Shown one piece after another: positions 36,954 through 46,465 of a stretch of 64,000 nucleotides of DNA. The notes beneath the pieces were generated by a model that had not been told where the DNA came from, made no database searches, and saw only the letters and a program-made list of their open reading frames with translations. The position numbers and the translations under genes are program-made. The stretch's first letter is position 1. Each line of letters begins with the position of its first letter. Source of the stretch: PALSA-278 sp963760285 (GTDB lineage Bacteria > Acidobacteriota > Terriglobia > Acidiferrales > UBA7541); NCBI GenBank assembly GCA_963760285.1, contig CAVXCI010000001.1, positions 1,116,001 through 1,180,000 of the forward strand, given 5' to 3'.

Positions 36954-38201
36954 CTAGTGCGTGCAGTGTGGTCCCACGGTAGGCGGATTCGCGTCCGCAT
37001 CCTGCGTCGGATTGGTCGGGTAGGTTGCCAACGACAGCAGGTACATGCTCGCATCATCAACTTCCGCCCCAGCCTTCATGCAACCGCTTTTGCTGATGCT
37101 GAATTCGCCGACAAACGAATTGGCCGAATAGCCAAAGCTGCCCTCGGCGACGAATATTTCCGCCGTTCCTCCGCTATTCAAAGCCAGGCCGCCTTGGCCA
37201 GGATAAATCCACGTGCTCCCATAGCTCGGCATGCTTACATCCTCACAAACACTGGAGGCGATTAGGCTGCCATCCGCCCCGATCACATCGGTTTGCATGG
37301 TGCCGCTGAATGTCCCGATGTCGAAGCTGCACGTCCCATCAGGGCTGGTGTTAAACGTATTGGAACCATAGATCGATCCGCCCAGTGGCCCGGAAGTAAG
37401 GTCATCGCTTAATGTGCAATTGGAGCCAATCGTCCAGGTATCGTACAACGCTGAGTCACCCACGAGATCGTCCGCGATGAGGTGATTCCCTACAACATGA
37501 ATTGTGACCGGGAGGCCCCCGTCAGCGGTGTACCCGCCCGCCGTGTAGATTCCGACGACAGCGAACGGACTTGTTGTATTTGCCGTTACCGTGCCGTCAT
37601 CGTTAGCCGCGAACAAACACCTGCCCTTGCTGGAGACAACCATGCCGTCAGCCACCCCGCCGTTGCCGCCCACATCAGAGGCGCTATTTCCTGTATCCGT
37701 AAGCGTGCAACCCTTGCCAATCGTCCACTGTTCAACAACCATGGAACCCGTGTAGTTGGCGTATAGCGTGTTCCCGCTGACCACCAGCCCCAGACCATAC
37801 TCATTTCCCAAGTACCCTGCGCCAGATACATAGTTCCCGACCAGGGTCAGGCCAGTGGACACCAGAGAAAAAGCGGCAATATCGGCCGCGGCGTTCCCTG
37901 AGCTCCCGCCAGAATCCGCCACGAACAGGCACTTGCCATTTGCATTCACGGAAATCGCGTCCTCCGGAATTCCAAAATACGCTCCACCGAGGCCGAGACC
38001 TCCCGTCGAGAAGGGAGAACCCACGATTTGCGTCAACTTCTTTCCATTCCAGACGTACACCGTGGTGGTGTTCCCGTTTGGATTGTCGTCGTCCGTGGCT
38101 ACATACGATTTGGTGGTAGCGGCCTCCGCCGAAATTGCCGACGCGACCGTCAGGGAGATGGGCAGAATCATCAGCGCAAGAATTCCGGGCAGTTTTTTCA
38201 T
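36954..38201 (-). CDS. Secreted lactonase-like beta-propeller protein, tandem copy B
   Basis: The 415-residue protein aligns with copy A from signal peptide to C-terminus. Shared blocks include NTTTVYVWNGKKLTQI, GSPFSTGG, GNTL, PDGTCSF, the run STWxYPGQGG, ALNSGGTAEIF, VAEGSFG-like and EFSISKSGCM. It differs in surface loops, so the duplication is not recent. The two genes are 45 bases apart on the same strand, and the same short sequence with a GGAG-like site precedes both starts. Each carries its own signal peptide, so both are exported. No homologue with a known role is apparent to me. Confidence 0.8.
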   Translation of the reverse strand: MKKLPGILALMILPISLTVASAISAEAATTKSYVATDDDNPNGNTTTVYVWNGKKLTQIVGSPFSTGGLGLGGAYFGIPEDAISVNANGKCLFVADSGGSSGNAAADIAAFSLVSTGLTLVGNYVSGAGYLGNEYGLGLVVSGNTLYANYTGSMVVEQWTIGKGCTLTDTGNSASDVGGNGGVADGMVVSSKGRCLFAANDDGTVTANTTSPFAVVGIYTAGGYTADGGLPVTIHVVGNHLIADDLVGDSALYDTWTIGSNCTLSDDLTSGPLGGSIYGSNTFNTSPDGTCSFDIGTFSGTMQTDVIGADGSLIASSVCEDVSMPSYGSTWIYPGQGGLALNSGGTAEIFVAEGSFGYSANSFVGEFSISKSGCMKAGAEVDDASMYLLSLATYPTNPTQDADANPPTVGPHCTH

Positions 38202-38528
38202 TTCAGGATCTCCTTAACACTCCCGCGCTGGCGCGGCGAGAATGCCCACGAATATGCAGGGTCGAACTCCAGGCCGCAATATTTCGAGCCGTTGATTAGT
38301 TTCCGCTTCGGCAATGCCGAAGCGCCAGCGGCATGGGAGAAGACACCAGAACGTATTCCGTTCTTGTGATCGCCATTTGTCAAAGGCACCGTGAGTTCGA
38401 ACCCTGCTTGACTCGGACGGTATTACAGAGGCGCAACGGTGTCAATGAGTTCCTCCGCCAGGACCGCCATTCGGATCACTGTCGGTATAATCCTGCCGGG
38501 AAGAGCTCAGCAGCTCCATCGGCACAGG
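38202..38528. other. Intergenic region with a palindromic hairpin
   Basis: These 327 bases lie between the cytochrome gene and copy B, both on the minus strand. A 9-bp perfect stem with a 3-base loop (38304-38324, core GCTTCGGC/GCCGAAGC) resembles a REP-type palindrome, and a second 6-bp stem, AGAACG/CGTTCT, lies near 38347-38363. A stretch GAGTTCGAACCC near 38392 recalls a tRNA T-loop, but no tRNA fold surrounds it. The promoter of copy B is probably here. Confidence 0.4.
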
Positions 38529-41500
38529 TCATTTCATCTCGGCAAACAGACGATCGAACCAGTCTTCCGCCTTCATTAGCGGGACGGGTGGCTGCGGCGG
38601 CTCCTTGCCGACTGTGAATGGTTTGCCATTCCGGAGGTAGAGGCGCTCCGCTTCGGCGCGGTTGAGTGGCCGTGCGCCACGCCGGCCGAAAACAGCAAGT
38701 TGATTGCCACTTTCATCCACGGCGCGATCACGGTCCACGCCCTTGGAAATCGCCAGCGCTGGACCGGGCGTATGGTAGGTGGCAATCAGTTTCGGAGTCG
38801 GACGCGGACTGAAGCCGTAGGAATTCGGCGAATCCTCCGGGGATATGATTTGCAACACGCGCAGTCCGTTTGCGCCGTCGGCCACAAAAGCGAAGGCGCT
38901 GGCATCCACCATGCCAATTTTCAGGTCGCGCGCATCAGTGATTTTGCCCTCCGCGGAATAGACCTGATCCAAGCGCGGGTGTTCGGGCTGTTCAACGTTC
39001 ACAATGGCAACGCCCTGCTTTCCTCCCGCCACGTATGCATAGGTGCGCGCCACATAAATATTGCGGGCGTCTGGCAGAGGCACAAAAGCACCTGGCACGG
39101 GGCCGGGATGGCCCAGGTCGGTAACGTCCAAAACCTTCAACCCCTGGCGGTCCACGACGAATCCGTAGCGGAACTGAATGGAAATCCCCTGCGGTTCGGA
39201 GAGATCCGGCGCGCCGATTTCCGCCGTCACGCGCGGCTCCAGCGGATTATTCAAGTCCACCACCACCAGCCCGCGATCACACAAAATGTATGCATAAACG
39301 CCGGCGATGGTGATTCGCCGCGCGCCATTCAAAATCCCATGGGGATTAAAGGCCAGCGCGCGCTTCAGAAAATTGTTGGACGGATTCCCATCCAGCAGCG
39401 TGCTGACGCCGGGGCTTCTGCTGTCCATATGCGGATCCCCCACCACCACCAGGCCTTCATATTTATCCGCGACATAAAGGAAGGCGTACAGCGGATGAAT
39501 GGGCTGCTCCTCATTCTCTGGCTGGTGTGTGCGGGAGGGATCCAGAGCCAGCGTGGAGGGGCTAGCCACGGCAGTTGCGAATTTTGTTTTCACATAGAAA
39601 CGCTGGCCCAGCGGTGAAACCGGTGAAGTGCTCACGCGCTCGGAAAAGCCTTTGTTGTCCACGTTGGCCACGTCGTAGACGCGGAATCCATCCTTGCCCA
39701 GGGCGGTATACAGATATTCGCCACGAAGTTGGAGGTCCAGAACGTTGCCGCCATGATGGTAGGCTTCTTTAAGTTCGCGCTTGCGCGCCAGGTGCTGCTG
39801 GAAATCATTCGGATAGGCCACGCGTTGCAAGTAACTGCCATAGACCGCCGGCGGCTCGTCATGCTCGGCGACGGCCACGGCATCGAAGCCTTTCTGCCCG
39901 TCTGCCACGTAAACATATCGCCCCATGAAATTCAATAGATTGGTGCCCTGCAAGAGAACCTGCGCCATCCATGCATTGTTGTCGCCGCGATCCGAGAGAT
40001 GGCAATCGTCGCAGGCCTTCGTTTCCGTGGCGCGCACCGTATGGGGCACGAAAGTGCTGAACGCCGTGCCGCTGAAGCCTTCGGCGGAAACGGTCTGCTG
40101 CCCGTAGTACAGCCACTCGCGATTCTGGTTCTGCGAACTCACGGTGATGGCGCAGGAAGAACGCGCCGGCGCGAAGCGGTGTCCCGTCACCGTGCCGTCA
40201 ATGCCCAGCATGAAGCCGTCGTCCCGCAGAACTTGAAAATTATAGGAGGTGTAATTCCGCGTGGTGATCCCTTCGTTGTGAAGCATGGGCTTGCGCTGGT
40301 TTCCGGTCATGGCCAGATGGCAGCCAAAACAGTTTGTACTCCACGAAGTGTGGCAGGCATAGCAGGTCATGCTGCTATTGGGATGCGCCAGTTGCGATTC
40401 ATCCGCGGGAACGCTCCCCCACGTTCGCCCGTCGGTGCGCAGGGTCTTGGCCCAGCGGGATTTTTCACTGTAGTGCGGGTTTCCGGGCGTAATGCTGTCC
40501 AGCACTTGAACCACTTCCCATTCCTTGTTCTGTTCCACCATGGATCGTTGAAAGAGTCTTCCGTCGCGCCATTCGAAGCGGCGCTGCTGCCAGGGCGTGC
40601 GCAACGAATCGAGATGTGTCCCTCCCGCGGGCGCCGCAGGGCCGGTGGTGACCAGCGACGCGCGTTTTTGCACCGTGCCGTGGCAATCAATGCAATCCAT
40701 TTCGATGGCTGCGCGCGGTTCGCCGTAGAGTTTTCCCGTTCCGTGGCTGTCCTGCTCAAAATGGCAATCCACGCAATGCATCCCCTTTTCCAGGTGGATG
40801 TCCTGCAGATGAACCGCTCTTTCAAATTTGTGTCCGTCATTCGGTGGGACGATTTGCCCTCGCGCATCGAGTAGATTGCCCTGACGGTCGCGCTTGTACA
40901 CCGCGCGGAAAATCCAGCCGTGGCTGTGGAAATCCGCGAATTGCGACTGTTTGAGCTGCTGGTTGAATGCCGGAGTGCCCACCTGCTCCAGAAATTTCAC
41001 GCTGGACCATAATCCTCGCGGGGTGGCGCCTTCGGGATTTCTCAGGCTGACTTGATACCTTTCCTGTTCCGAAGGATTGTGCTGTTCCTTCGGATACATT
41101 TTCTCGCCGTCCGCTTCATTGTCCCACCACGTCAAACCGAAGTAGGAAGCCTCCATGTTCGTGCCCGGATGGACGTGGCAGACCATGCACTGGCTGGAAG
41201 GAATGGATCGCGTGAACGAATGGCGTATGGGATGGCCCGACTCGTGGCGGGGAATGGTCGCGTCTAAAGTAGCCGTTTCTCCCAGATTGCCATAAGTGGA
41301 ATAGGGACCAGAGTGGACGGGCGACCGATCATTGGCATACACCACATGGCAGGCTGAGCAACCACTCTGCCGGTAATCGCCCGGCTGATCATTTGTTCCC
41401 GGCAGCGAAAGAAGAGGATCGAGCAGCCGCGTTTTCTGCAGACCCAGAAAAACTGGATCGGTTCGCAGCAATGTACCAAATCCGCGCTCGCCCAGTTTGT

Positions 41501-42337
41501 CATCCGGCGCCCGGATTCTTCGTTCGGCTCGGGATTGCCGATTTCGCCCTTCTTGCTTCCGCCGCGTTCAAAAACTCGCAACACATTGCCAGGCTGCGAA
41601 ATCTCCCAGCGTTCCAGTGGAGAGAGCGTGGGCAGCACTCCGAGCGTGCGTGTTTCTTCTTCCGTGGGTGGTGGAATAGTGTTGAGAATTTGCGGCGCGC
41701 CATCCGCGGCATAGCTCTCGCCGAACCGCGTATTTTTCAGCGGGAACGCCCCGTTGTTGTAGAGCGCAGCGCCCCAGAGCATTCCCCCGTGGGTCATCAT
41801 GCTGGTCTTCACGCGGAAGACTTCCGAGGCGTGGCACCCCGATGAACCGCAGGTTTGCTGAGCAACGCGCAGATCACCCGGGTTCACAAAGCGGACGTAA
41901 TCGTAACTTTCCCGCAGCCATTTCGTGTAGGCGCGCACCGGATCCGCCGAACTCCGCCCAAATTCCGCGATCCGCGGCTGCGGATGAGCTTTGTTCTTCG
42001 CCTGGTTATATTCCGTCGAGTTGGACGCAGCTCCCGCCGGCGGACGCACGCTGAAATCGCCTCCATGGCAATCGGAACATCCCAGTCGGACTGTTTTCGT
42101 CGGATGCATCGTGGGCTCGTCCGTGCTGATGTGGCAGGCGATGCAGCCCGCGCTCTTGCGGTCGGCCTCGGACTGCGTCTGGCTGAGAAGAGAATTGTTC
42201 GATTCGCCGGACTGGGCGCGAAGGCCACGTTGTGCCGCGAAACCGAGGCACCCGCTGAGAACGAACAAAACCACCGAGATCCTCCGCCAGTTCTTGTCCC
42301 GCCAAATTTTGTTTCGCGATTTATGGGAGCGGCTCAT
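38529..42337 (-). CDS. Exported ten-heme c-type cytochrome with C-terminal LVIVD propeller (one frameshift)
   Basis: Two overlapping reading frames join into one gene. The first (from 42337) has a signal peptide (SVVLFVLSGCLGFAAQ) and heme motifs CIACH, CSDCH and CGSSGCH (a CX4CH form). It leaves frame near 41505-41515 in a GGGCGCC run, where the coding sense continues as ESGAPDDKLGERGFGTLL in the other frame and goes on to 38529. That part adds CSACH, CMVCH, CVDCH, CIDCH, CYACH, CFGCH and CDDCH, giving ten hemes. The C-terminal 450 residues hold LVIVD-type repeats (LRVYDVANVDN, LVVVDLNNPLEPRV, VAIVNVEQPEHPRL), a propeller of unknown binding role. Total length is about 1,270. It lies just downstream of a likely outer-membrane barrel, so an extracellular or outer-membrane electron-transfer role is reasonable. 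Whether the frame break is real is unknown. Confidence 0.85.
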
Positions 42338-42380
42338 AGAACGTTCTCAATTTCACCAGGCTTCCGCCAGTCCATGCACA

Positions 42381-44609
42381 TCAAAACCTGAATCGCAGGT
42401 CTCCAAAGACCGAATACAGCGTGTGTCCTGTATAGATGTCCTTGAATCCCTGTCCCGGCAACAAAGCCGCAACCCCGCCGGTAAGGACGATATTGTCCGA
42501 AAGTAACGGCCGGTATTTTACGCCCAGACTGGAATCCACACCGATGCTGTGACGGATGGGGGCCTGAAACAGCAGAATCTCCAGCGACTCCGTATCTTCA
42601 AATCGTAGATAATTCACATTGACGAAAACCGTGGATTTTGGCGTGACACTGAGATCCGTGCCCGCGTTGGCCAGAAAAATTCCCGGATTGACGAAGTTAG
42701 CCTGCCCTTCATCCTTGCTGGAACGAAGGCTGGGCAACAAGCTGTTCGGCGGAGTAAGTTGCACTCCCGTGCCCGTCAGGCGAATGCCTTCGCGATTCCA
42801 CAGACTGAAAATTCCACCGGCGAATTCCGGGAAATCCTCAATGGCGTCGAATCCGCGTGCCCGGCCACTTTGCGGATTCGCCGAGCCGGAAGCATAAAAC
42901 ACGGAAGTTTTGAACCGCGCCCAGTCCTTGTCCTTCGAAAGTTCCAACGCGGCCATTTGCGCATTGATGGTAACCGGCCGCCCGGCAATCGGGTTGAGAC
43001 TATCCGTTCCCAGCGCCTGATAGAACGCATGGGTCACATTCACGGAGCCGATATGGCCGTCGCCCGTCCATCCGAGATAGGCAGCCCGTATGCTGTGGGG
43101 TGTCACCACGCCGATGGGTGCGGGCCGCACCAGAAAACCGTTGTCGTCATAGTGAATTGTGGCGTCGTCTTTGTTGTAGTGAACGCTGAATTGCGCGGTG
43201 TAGCCCGGAAAGAAGAAATCCTGCATGAACCAGTTGGCCACCACTACCTGTTGGTGCCGCTGTTGAAATGTATTCAGGCCGCTGTTGGTGTCCTTTTCCA
43301 GCATGTAAAAGTAGGCCAGGTTGTATTGCCAGCGGTTTGAATTCAGGCTGCCAAACAGACGCGCGCCCGGCTGTTCGTCCACAAAAAGAAATCCACGGAA
43401 GTCGCTGTTGAACTCCTGAATGCCGGCGCGCAACGAGATGAAATCATAATTGGGGCTCAGGTCCGCGAGTTTCACCTCTCCGAAGGCTTCCTGCAGTCCC
43501 GTGTGATCGTCCAGCCGCGTCAATCCCTTGCTGGTGTCCACATTCACTATGCCCAGCTCGCGGACGGCCAGAAAATTTATATCCACTACGGGAGTGATTC
43601 GGATACGCCAGTCCACCGGACGAAACGAGGTGTCGCCGTGAAATAGATCGAAAGTGAAACGGAACTGCTGATCCAGAAATGCCTGTTCGCACCGGCCAAA
43701 AAATTGCGCTGTTCCCGGGTTGGCATGGCTGGCCTGCGTGGGAGTGGGCAGGCAGCGGCCATCAACAAAGGTATCGCTCACTCCAGTAATGTTCAAAAAG
43801 GTCTGCTGACCGATGATGGGAATATCGCCTTTGAGTTTGTTGCGGTCAAACGGGTCCCATGCGTGATGCTTTACGTAGGGATACTCGCCTCCGTGGCCAT
43901 AACGATCCCAATCAGGCATGTTGACATCCCAACGGTCGGGAAATGTTTGGAAAACCTGGTCCGACGGAGGCAACGGCGGCTGTGGTGGCACTGTCTCGCC
44001 ATTTTTCAAATCCGGGCGCGGTGCCAATTGCGGGTAATACAGCGCGGGAGGTGATTGCGTTTCGGGCGCGCCCGGAGTCGCCGTTGGCACCTGTGGCAGA
44101 TTCTCCGGCGACGGAGGCGCGGCGGCCACAGCCTCCAGAGTCAAATCGCGAATGACAATTTCTCCTTTGCCCACCTCAATTTCTGTTTTTGGCAAAGGGT
44201 TGTATCCGGCGCTTTCAACGCTCAGTTCATATCGTCCGGCAGGAAGATTAAGCAGACGAAAGATTCCCTGGCCGTCGCTGGTGGTTTGCTGAATTTTGCC
44301 TGTGTCCAGGTTGCGCAGCTTGACCGTTGCGCCGCCGATGGGACGATGGTCCGCGTCGCGCAGCGTTCCTTCCAGCGCTCCCGATTGCTGATTTGCCTGG
44401 CGGGGAATTTGTTGTTGCGAGGGCTTCGACGGGGGCAGGCTGGCCAGTAATTCGGGAGCGAATTTGATGCGGAATGTATTTTCGCTTGCTGCCGCGGCCG
44501 CTGCTCTCGCCATGCAGCCAAGGGCCACGCTCGCGAACAATAATTTTACTAACCCCTGCTTAAGAACGGTGGAAGCTGGGCGCATCCTGTCTTGTCCCGG
44601 GGCGCCCAT
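42381..44609 (-). CDS. Putative outer-membrane beta-barrel protein with CarboxypepD_reg domain
   Basis: A signal peptide (KLLFASVALGCMARAAAAAA) is followed by a carboxypeptidase-regulatory sandwich (about 78-155: GALEGTLRDADHRPIGGATV to GRYELSVESAGYNPLP), a Pro-rich linker (160-220) and a 500-residue part rich in alternating, aromatic-ended strands. It ends in LYSVFGDLRFRF, with the C-terminal Phe expected of Bam-assembled barrels. Segments such as RFTFDLFHGDTSFRPVDWRIRI and the motif LGWTGDGHIGSVNVTHAFYQ look like barrel strands. It carries no heme motif. The ten-heme cytochrome gene lies 43 bases downstream, so a porin-cytochrome pairing is possible. An ordinary porin or receptor without a plug is the alternative. 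Confidence 0.75.
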   Translation of the reverse strand: MGAPGQDRMRPASTVLKQGLVKLLFASVALGCMARAAAAAASENTFRIKFAPELLASLPPSKPSQQQIPRQANQQSGALEGTLRDADHRPIGGATVKLRNLDTGKIQQTTSDGQGIFRLLNLPAGRYELSVESAGYNPLPKTEIEVGKGEIVIRDLTLEAVAAAPPSPENLPQVPTATPGAPETQSPPALYYPQLAPRPDLKNGETVPPQPPLPPSDQVFQTFPDRWDVNMPDWDRYGHGGEYPYVKHHAWDPFDRNKLKGDIPIIGQQTFLNITGVSDTFVDGRCLPTPTQASHANPGTAQFFGRCEQAFLDQQFRFTFDLFHGDTSFRPVDWRIRITPVVDINFLAVRELGIVNVDTSKGLTRLDDHTGLQEAFGEVKLADLSPNYDFISLRAGIQEFNSDFRGFLFVDEQPGARLFGSLNSNRWQYNLAYFYMLEKDTNSGLNTFQQRHQQVVVANWFMQDFFFPGYTAQFSVHYNKDDATIHYDDNGFLVRPAPIGVVTPHSIRAAYLGWTGDGHIGSVNVTHAFYQALGTDSLNPIAGRPVTINAQMAALELSKDKDWARFKTSVFYASGSANPQSGRARGFDAIEDFPEFAGGIFSLWNREGIRLTGTGVQLTPPNSLLPSLRSSKDEGQANFVNPGIFLANAGTDLSVTPKSTVFVNVNYLRFEDTESLEILLFQAPIRHSIGVDSSLGVKYRPLLSDNIVLTGGVAALLPGQGFKDIYTGHTLYSVFGDLRFRF

Positions 44610-44769
44610 TGAGCCCCTTTATTGGGCAGTTTGCGCACCTTAGTTATCACGAGTGCTTCCGAACGAGCAAGGGAATTGGTTCATCGAAATGGGACCCTCG
44701 CCACGGTGACAAGCCGTTTTGATTGAATCACGCATGTTGTTGTGCTAGACCTAGCCTGCCGATCATCCC

Positions 44770-46434
44770 ATGGCCATGATTTCGCGCAACGAATCACTCG
44801 CCAGACGCGTTTCAAGAGCGGCGCTCGCTTCGGCCCTCTGCCTCAGCCTGCTTTCGTGCGGCGGAGGTGGGAGCGGCGGTGGTGGTGGATCCGGCGGCGG
44901 GAATTTGCCTCTGGTGCCGCTCACTTCTGCGGACGTGCAGGCCGTGGTGCAGGCGGCAGCGGAATCGGTGGACTCCGCGGGTTTGGTGATCGCCGTCACG
45001 GACCGGCTGGGAGATATCCTCGCGGTTTACAGCCGGCCTTCTTCCCCGGGAATGGCTATTGGAAACTTCGGCGATTCGGTTGCCGCGGATGATCTGGCCG
45101 TGTCCCTGGCTCGCACCGGCGCGTTCTTTAGCAACGATCAGGCTCCGCTTTCCTCCCGCACGGTTCGCTTCATCAGCGGAGCTCATTTCCCGCCGGGAAT
45201 TGACGACACCGCCAACGGCGCGCTCTACGGAATCGAGAATTCCAATCGCGGCTGCACTCTCTCCACGAACTATCTTCCCGGCCAGTCCATTCCGCCGTCG
45301 GATCTAATCAACGGAACGTCACCGGGTCTTGGCATCATCACCGGAAAAGCCGATCTCTATGACAACGATTACAGCGCCGTCAATCCCGGCGGAGTGCCGA
45401 TCTTCAAGAATGGCCATCTTGTCGGCGGAATCGGAGTCACCGGCGCGGGGGTTACCGGAGCCGTAGCTGAATATGCCGGAGTCGTCGGCGCGAACCCCGG
45501 GTCTGACGGCGTGGCCTTCCCCGTTTTTCCGCCACCGGGCGTTGTGACTATCAATGGGATCACTCTGCCCTTTGTGGACCAGACCACGCGGCCCGATGGC
45601 GTGGGGGCAGGAACGTTCGATCCAAGCTCGTTCGAAATTCCTCCGGTGAACGGAGGGCTTCCACCAGAAGGGTACCTCGTGGAGGCGGCGAACGGCCCTC
45701 TCGGCGGCTTGACCGCCGCGCAAGTGGGAACCATCATTTCCAACGCTGTCGCCACGGCTGGCGTCACGCGCGCGCAGATTCGTCTTCCCCCCAGCTCCAC
45801 CGCGCGAATGACCATCGCCGTCAGCGATCTGGACGGAACGATCATCGGTTTGTATCGCATGCCCGATGCCACGGTCTTCAGTATTGATGTAGCCGCTACC
45901 AAGGCGCGCAACGTGATCTATTTCAGCGGCCTGTCGCGTACTGCCCAGGATTTGAATGATGTCCCTTTCGGCACCGCGGTCACCAATAGAACCATCGGGT
46001 TTGGCGCACAGCCCTTTTTCCCTCCGGGCATCAATGGCACTGACCCCGGTCCCTTCTTCAACATTTACTCCATGGACGTGGCCAATCCCTGCACGCAGGG
46101 TTTTCAGCCGCCCGTTCCAAACCAAAGCGGCATCGTTTTTTTCCCCGGCTCTGAGCCGTTATATAGCGCCAGCGGCGTGTTGATAGGCGGGCTGGGAGTG
46201 AGCGGCGATGGCGTGGATCAGGACGATTACGTAACCGCTGGTGGCGTCTGCGGGCCGGGCAACATCGGCAACGGAGTCACGGGATGCAATTTCGAAGCTC
46301 CGTTGAGCATACAGGCCTCGCAGATACAAATTCTTAACAGCAATGGCAACGAAGTCACTCTGCCCTATCTGGAATTCGTGCGAAACCCGGGCCAGCAGTG
46401 GCGTGGACCGCAATCGCGGCGGCGGACGCCTTAA
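44770..46434 (+). CDS. Lipoprotein with two HbpS/GlcG-like domains
   Basis: The N-terminus is a lipoprotein signal with lipobox LSLLSC, followed by a Gly-rich tether. Two similar domains follow. The first starts LTSADVQAVVQAAAESVDSAG with VIAVTDRLGDILAVYSRP; the second starts LTAAQVGTIISNAVATAGVTRAQI with IAVSDLDGTIIGLYRMPDAT. Each later has a GGIGVTG or GGLGVSG turn (VGGIGVTGAG; IGGLGVSGDG), the signature of the HbpS/GlcG family, which includes a heme-binding sensor protein of Streptomyces. Heme binding here is only an idea. The gene lies between the barrel/cytochrome pair and sthA, divergent from the barrel gene. Length 554 is about double a single-domain member. Confidence 0.82.
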   Translation: MAMISRNESLARRVSRAALASALCLSLLSCGGGGSGGGGGSGGGNLPLVPLTSADVQAVVQAAAESVDSAGLVIAVTDRLGDILAVYSRPSSPGMAIGNFGDSVAADDLAVSLARTGAFFSNDQAPLSSRTVRFISGAHFPPGIDDTANGALYGIENSNRGCTLSTNYLPGQSIPPSDLINGTSPGLGIITGKADLYDNDYSAVNPGGVPIFKNGHLVGGIGVTGAGVTGAVAEYAGVVGANPGSDGVAFPVFPPPGVVTINGITLPFVDQTTRPDGVGAGTFDPSSFEIPPVNGGLPPEGYLVEAANGPLGGLTAAQVGTIISNAVATAGVTRAQIRLPPSSTARMTIAVSDLDGTIIGLYRMPDATVFSIDVAATKARNVIYFSGLSRTAQDLNDVPFGTAVTNRTIGFGAQPFFPPGINGTDPGPFFNIYSMDVANPCTQGFQPPVPNQSGIVFFPGSEPLYSASGVLIGGLGVSGDGVDQDDYVTAGGVCGPGNIGNGVTGCNFEAPLSIQASQIQILNSNGNEVTLPYLEFVRNPGQQWRGPQSRRRTP

Positions 46435-46465
46435 CAGAAGCGAACACAATTTGGATGGAACCGAC

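Noticed and set aside
35910..37265. 451-residue open frame crossing both tandem propeller genes on the other strand
   Set aside because: It spans two real genes and their gap; the duplication itself explains the long shadow.
38380..38412. GAGTTCGAACCC, like a tRNA T-loop
   Set aside because: The arms around it do not pair and no acceptor stem, D-arm or anticodon arm can be folded.
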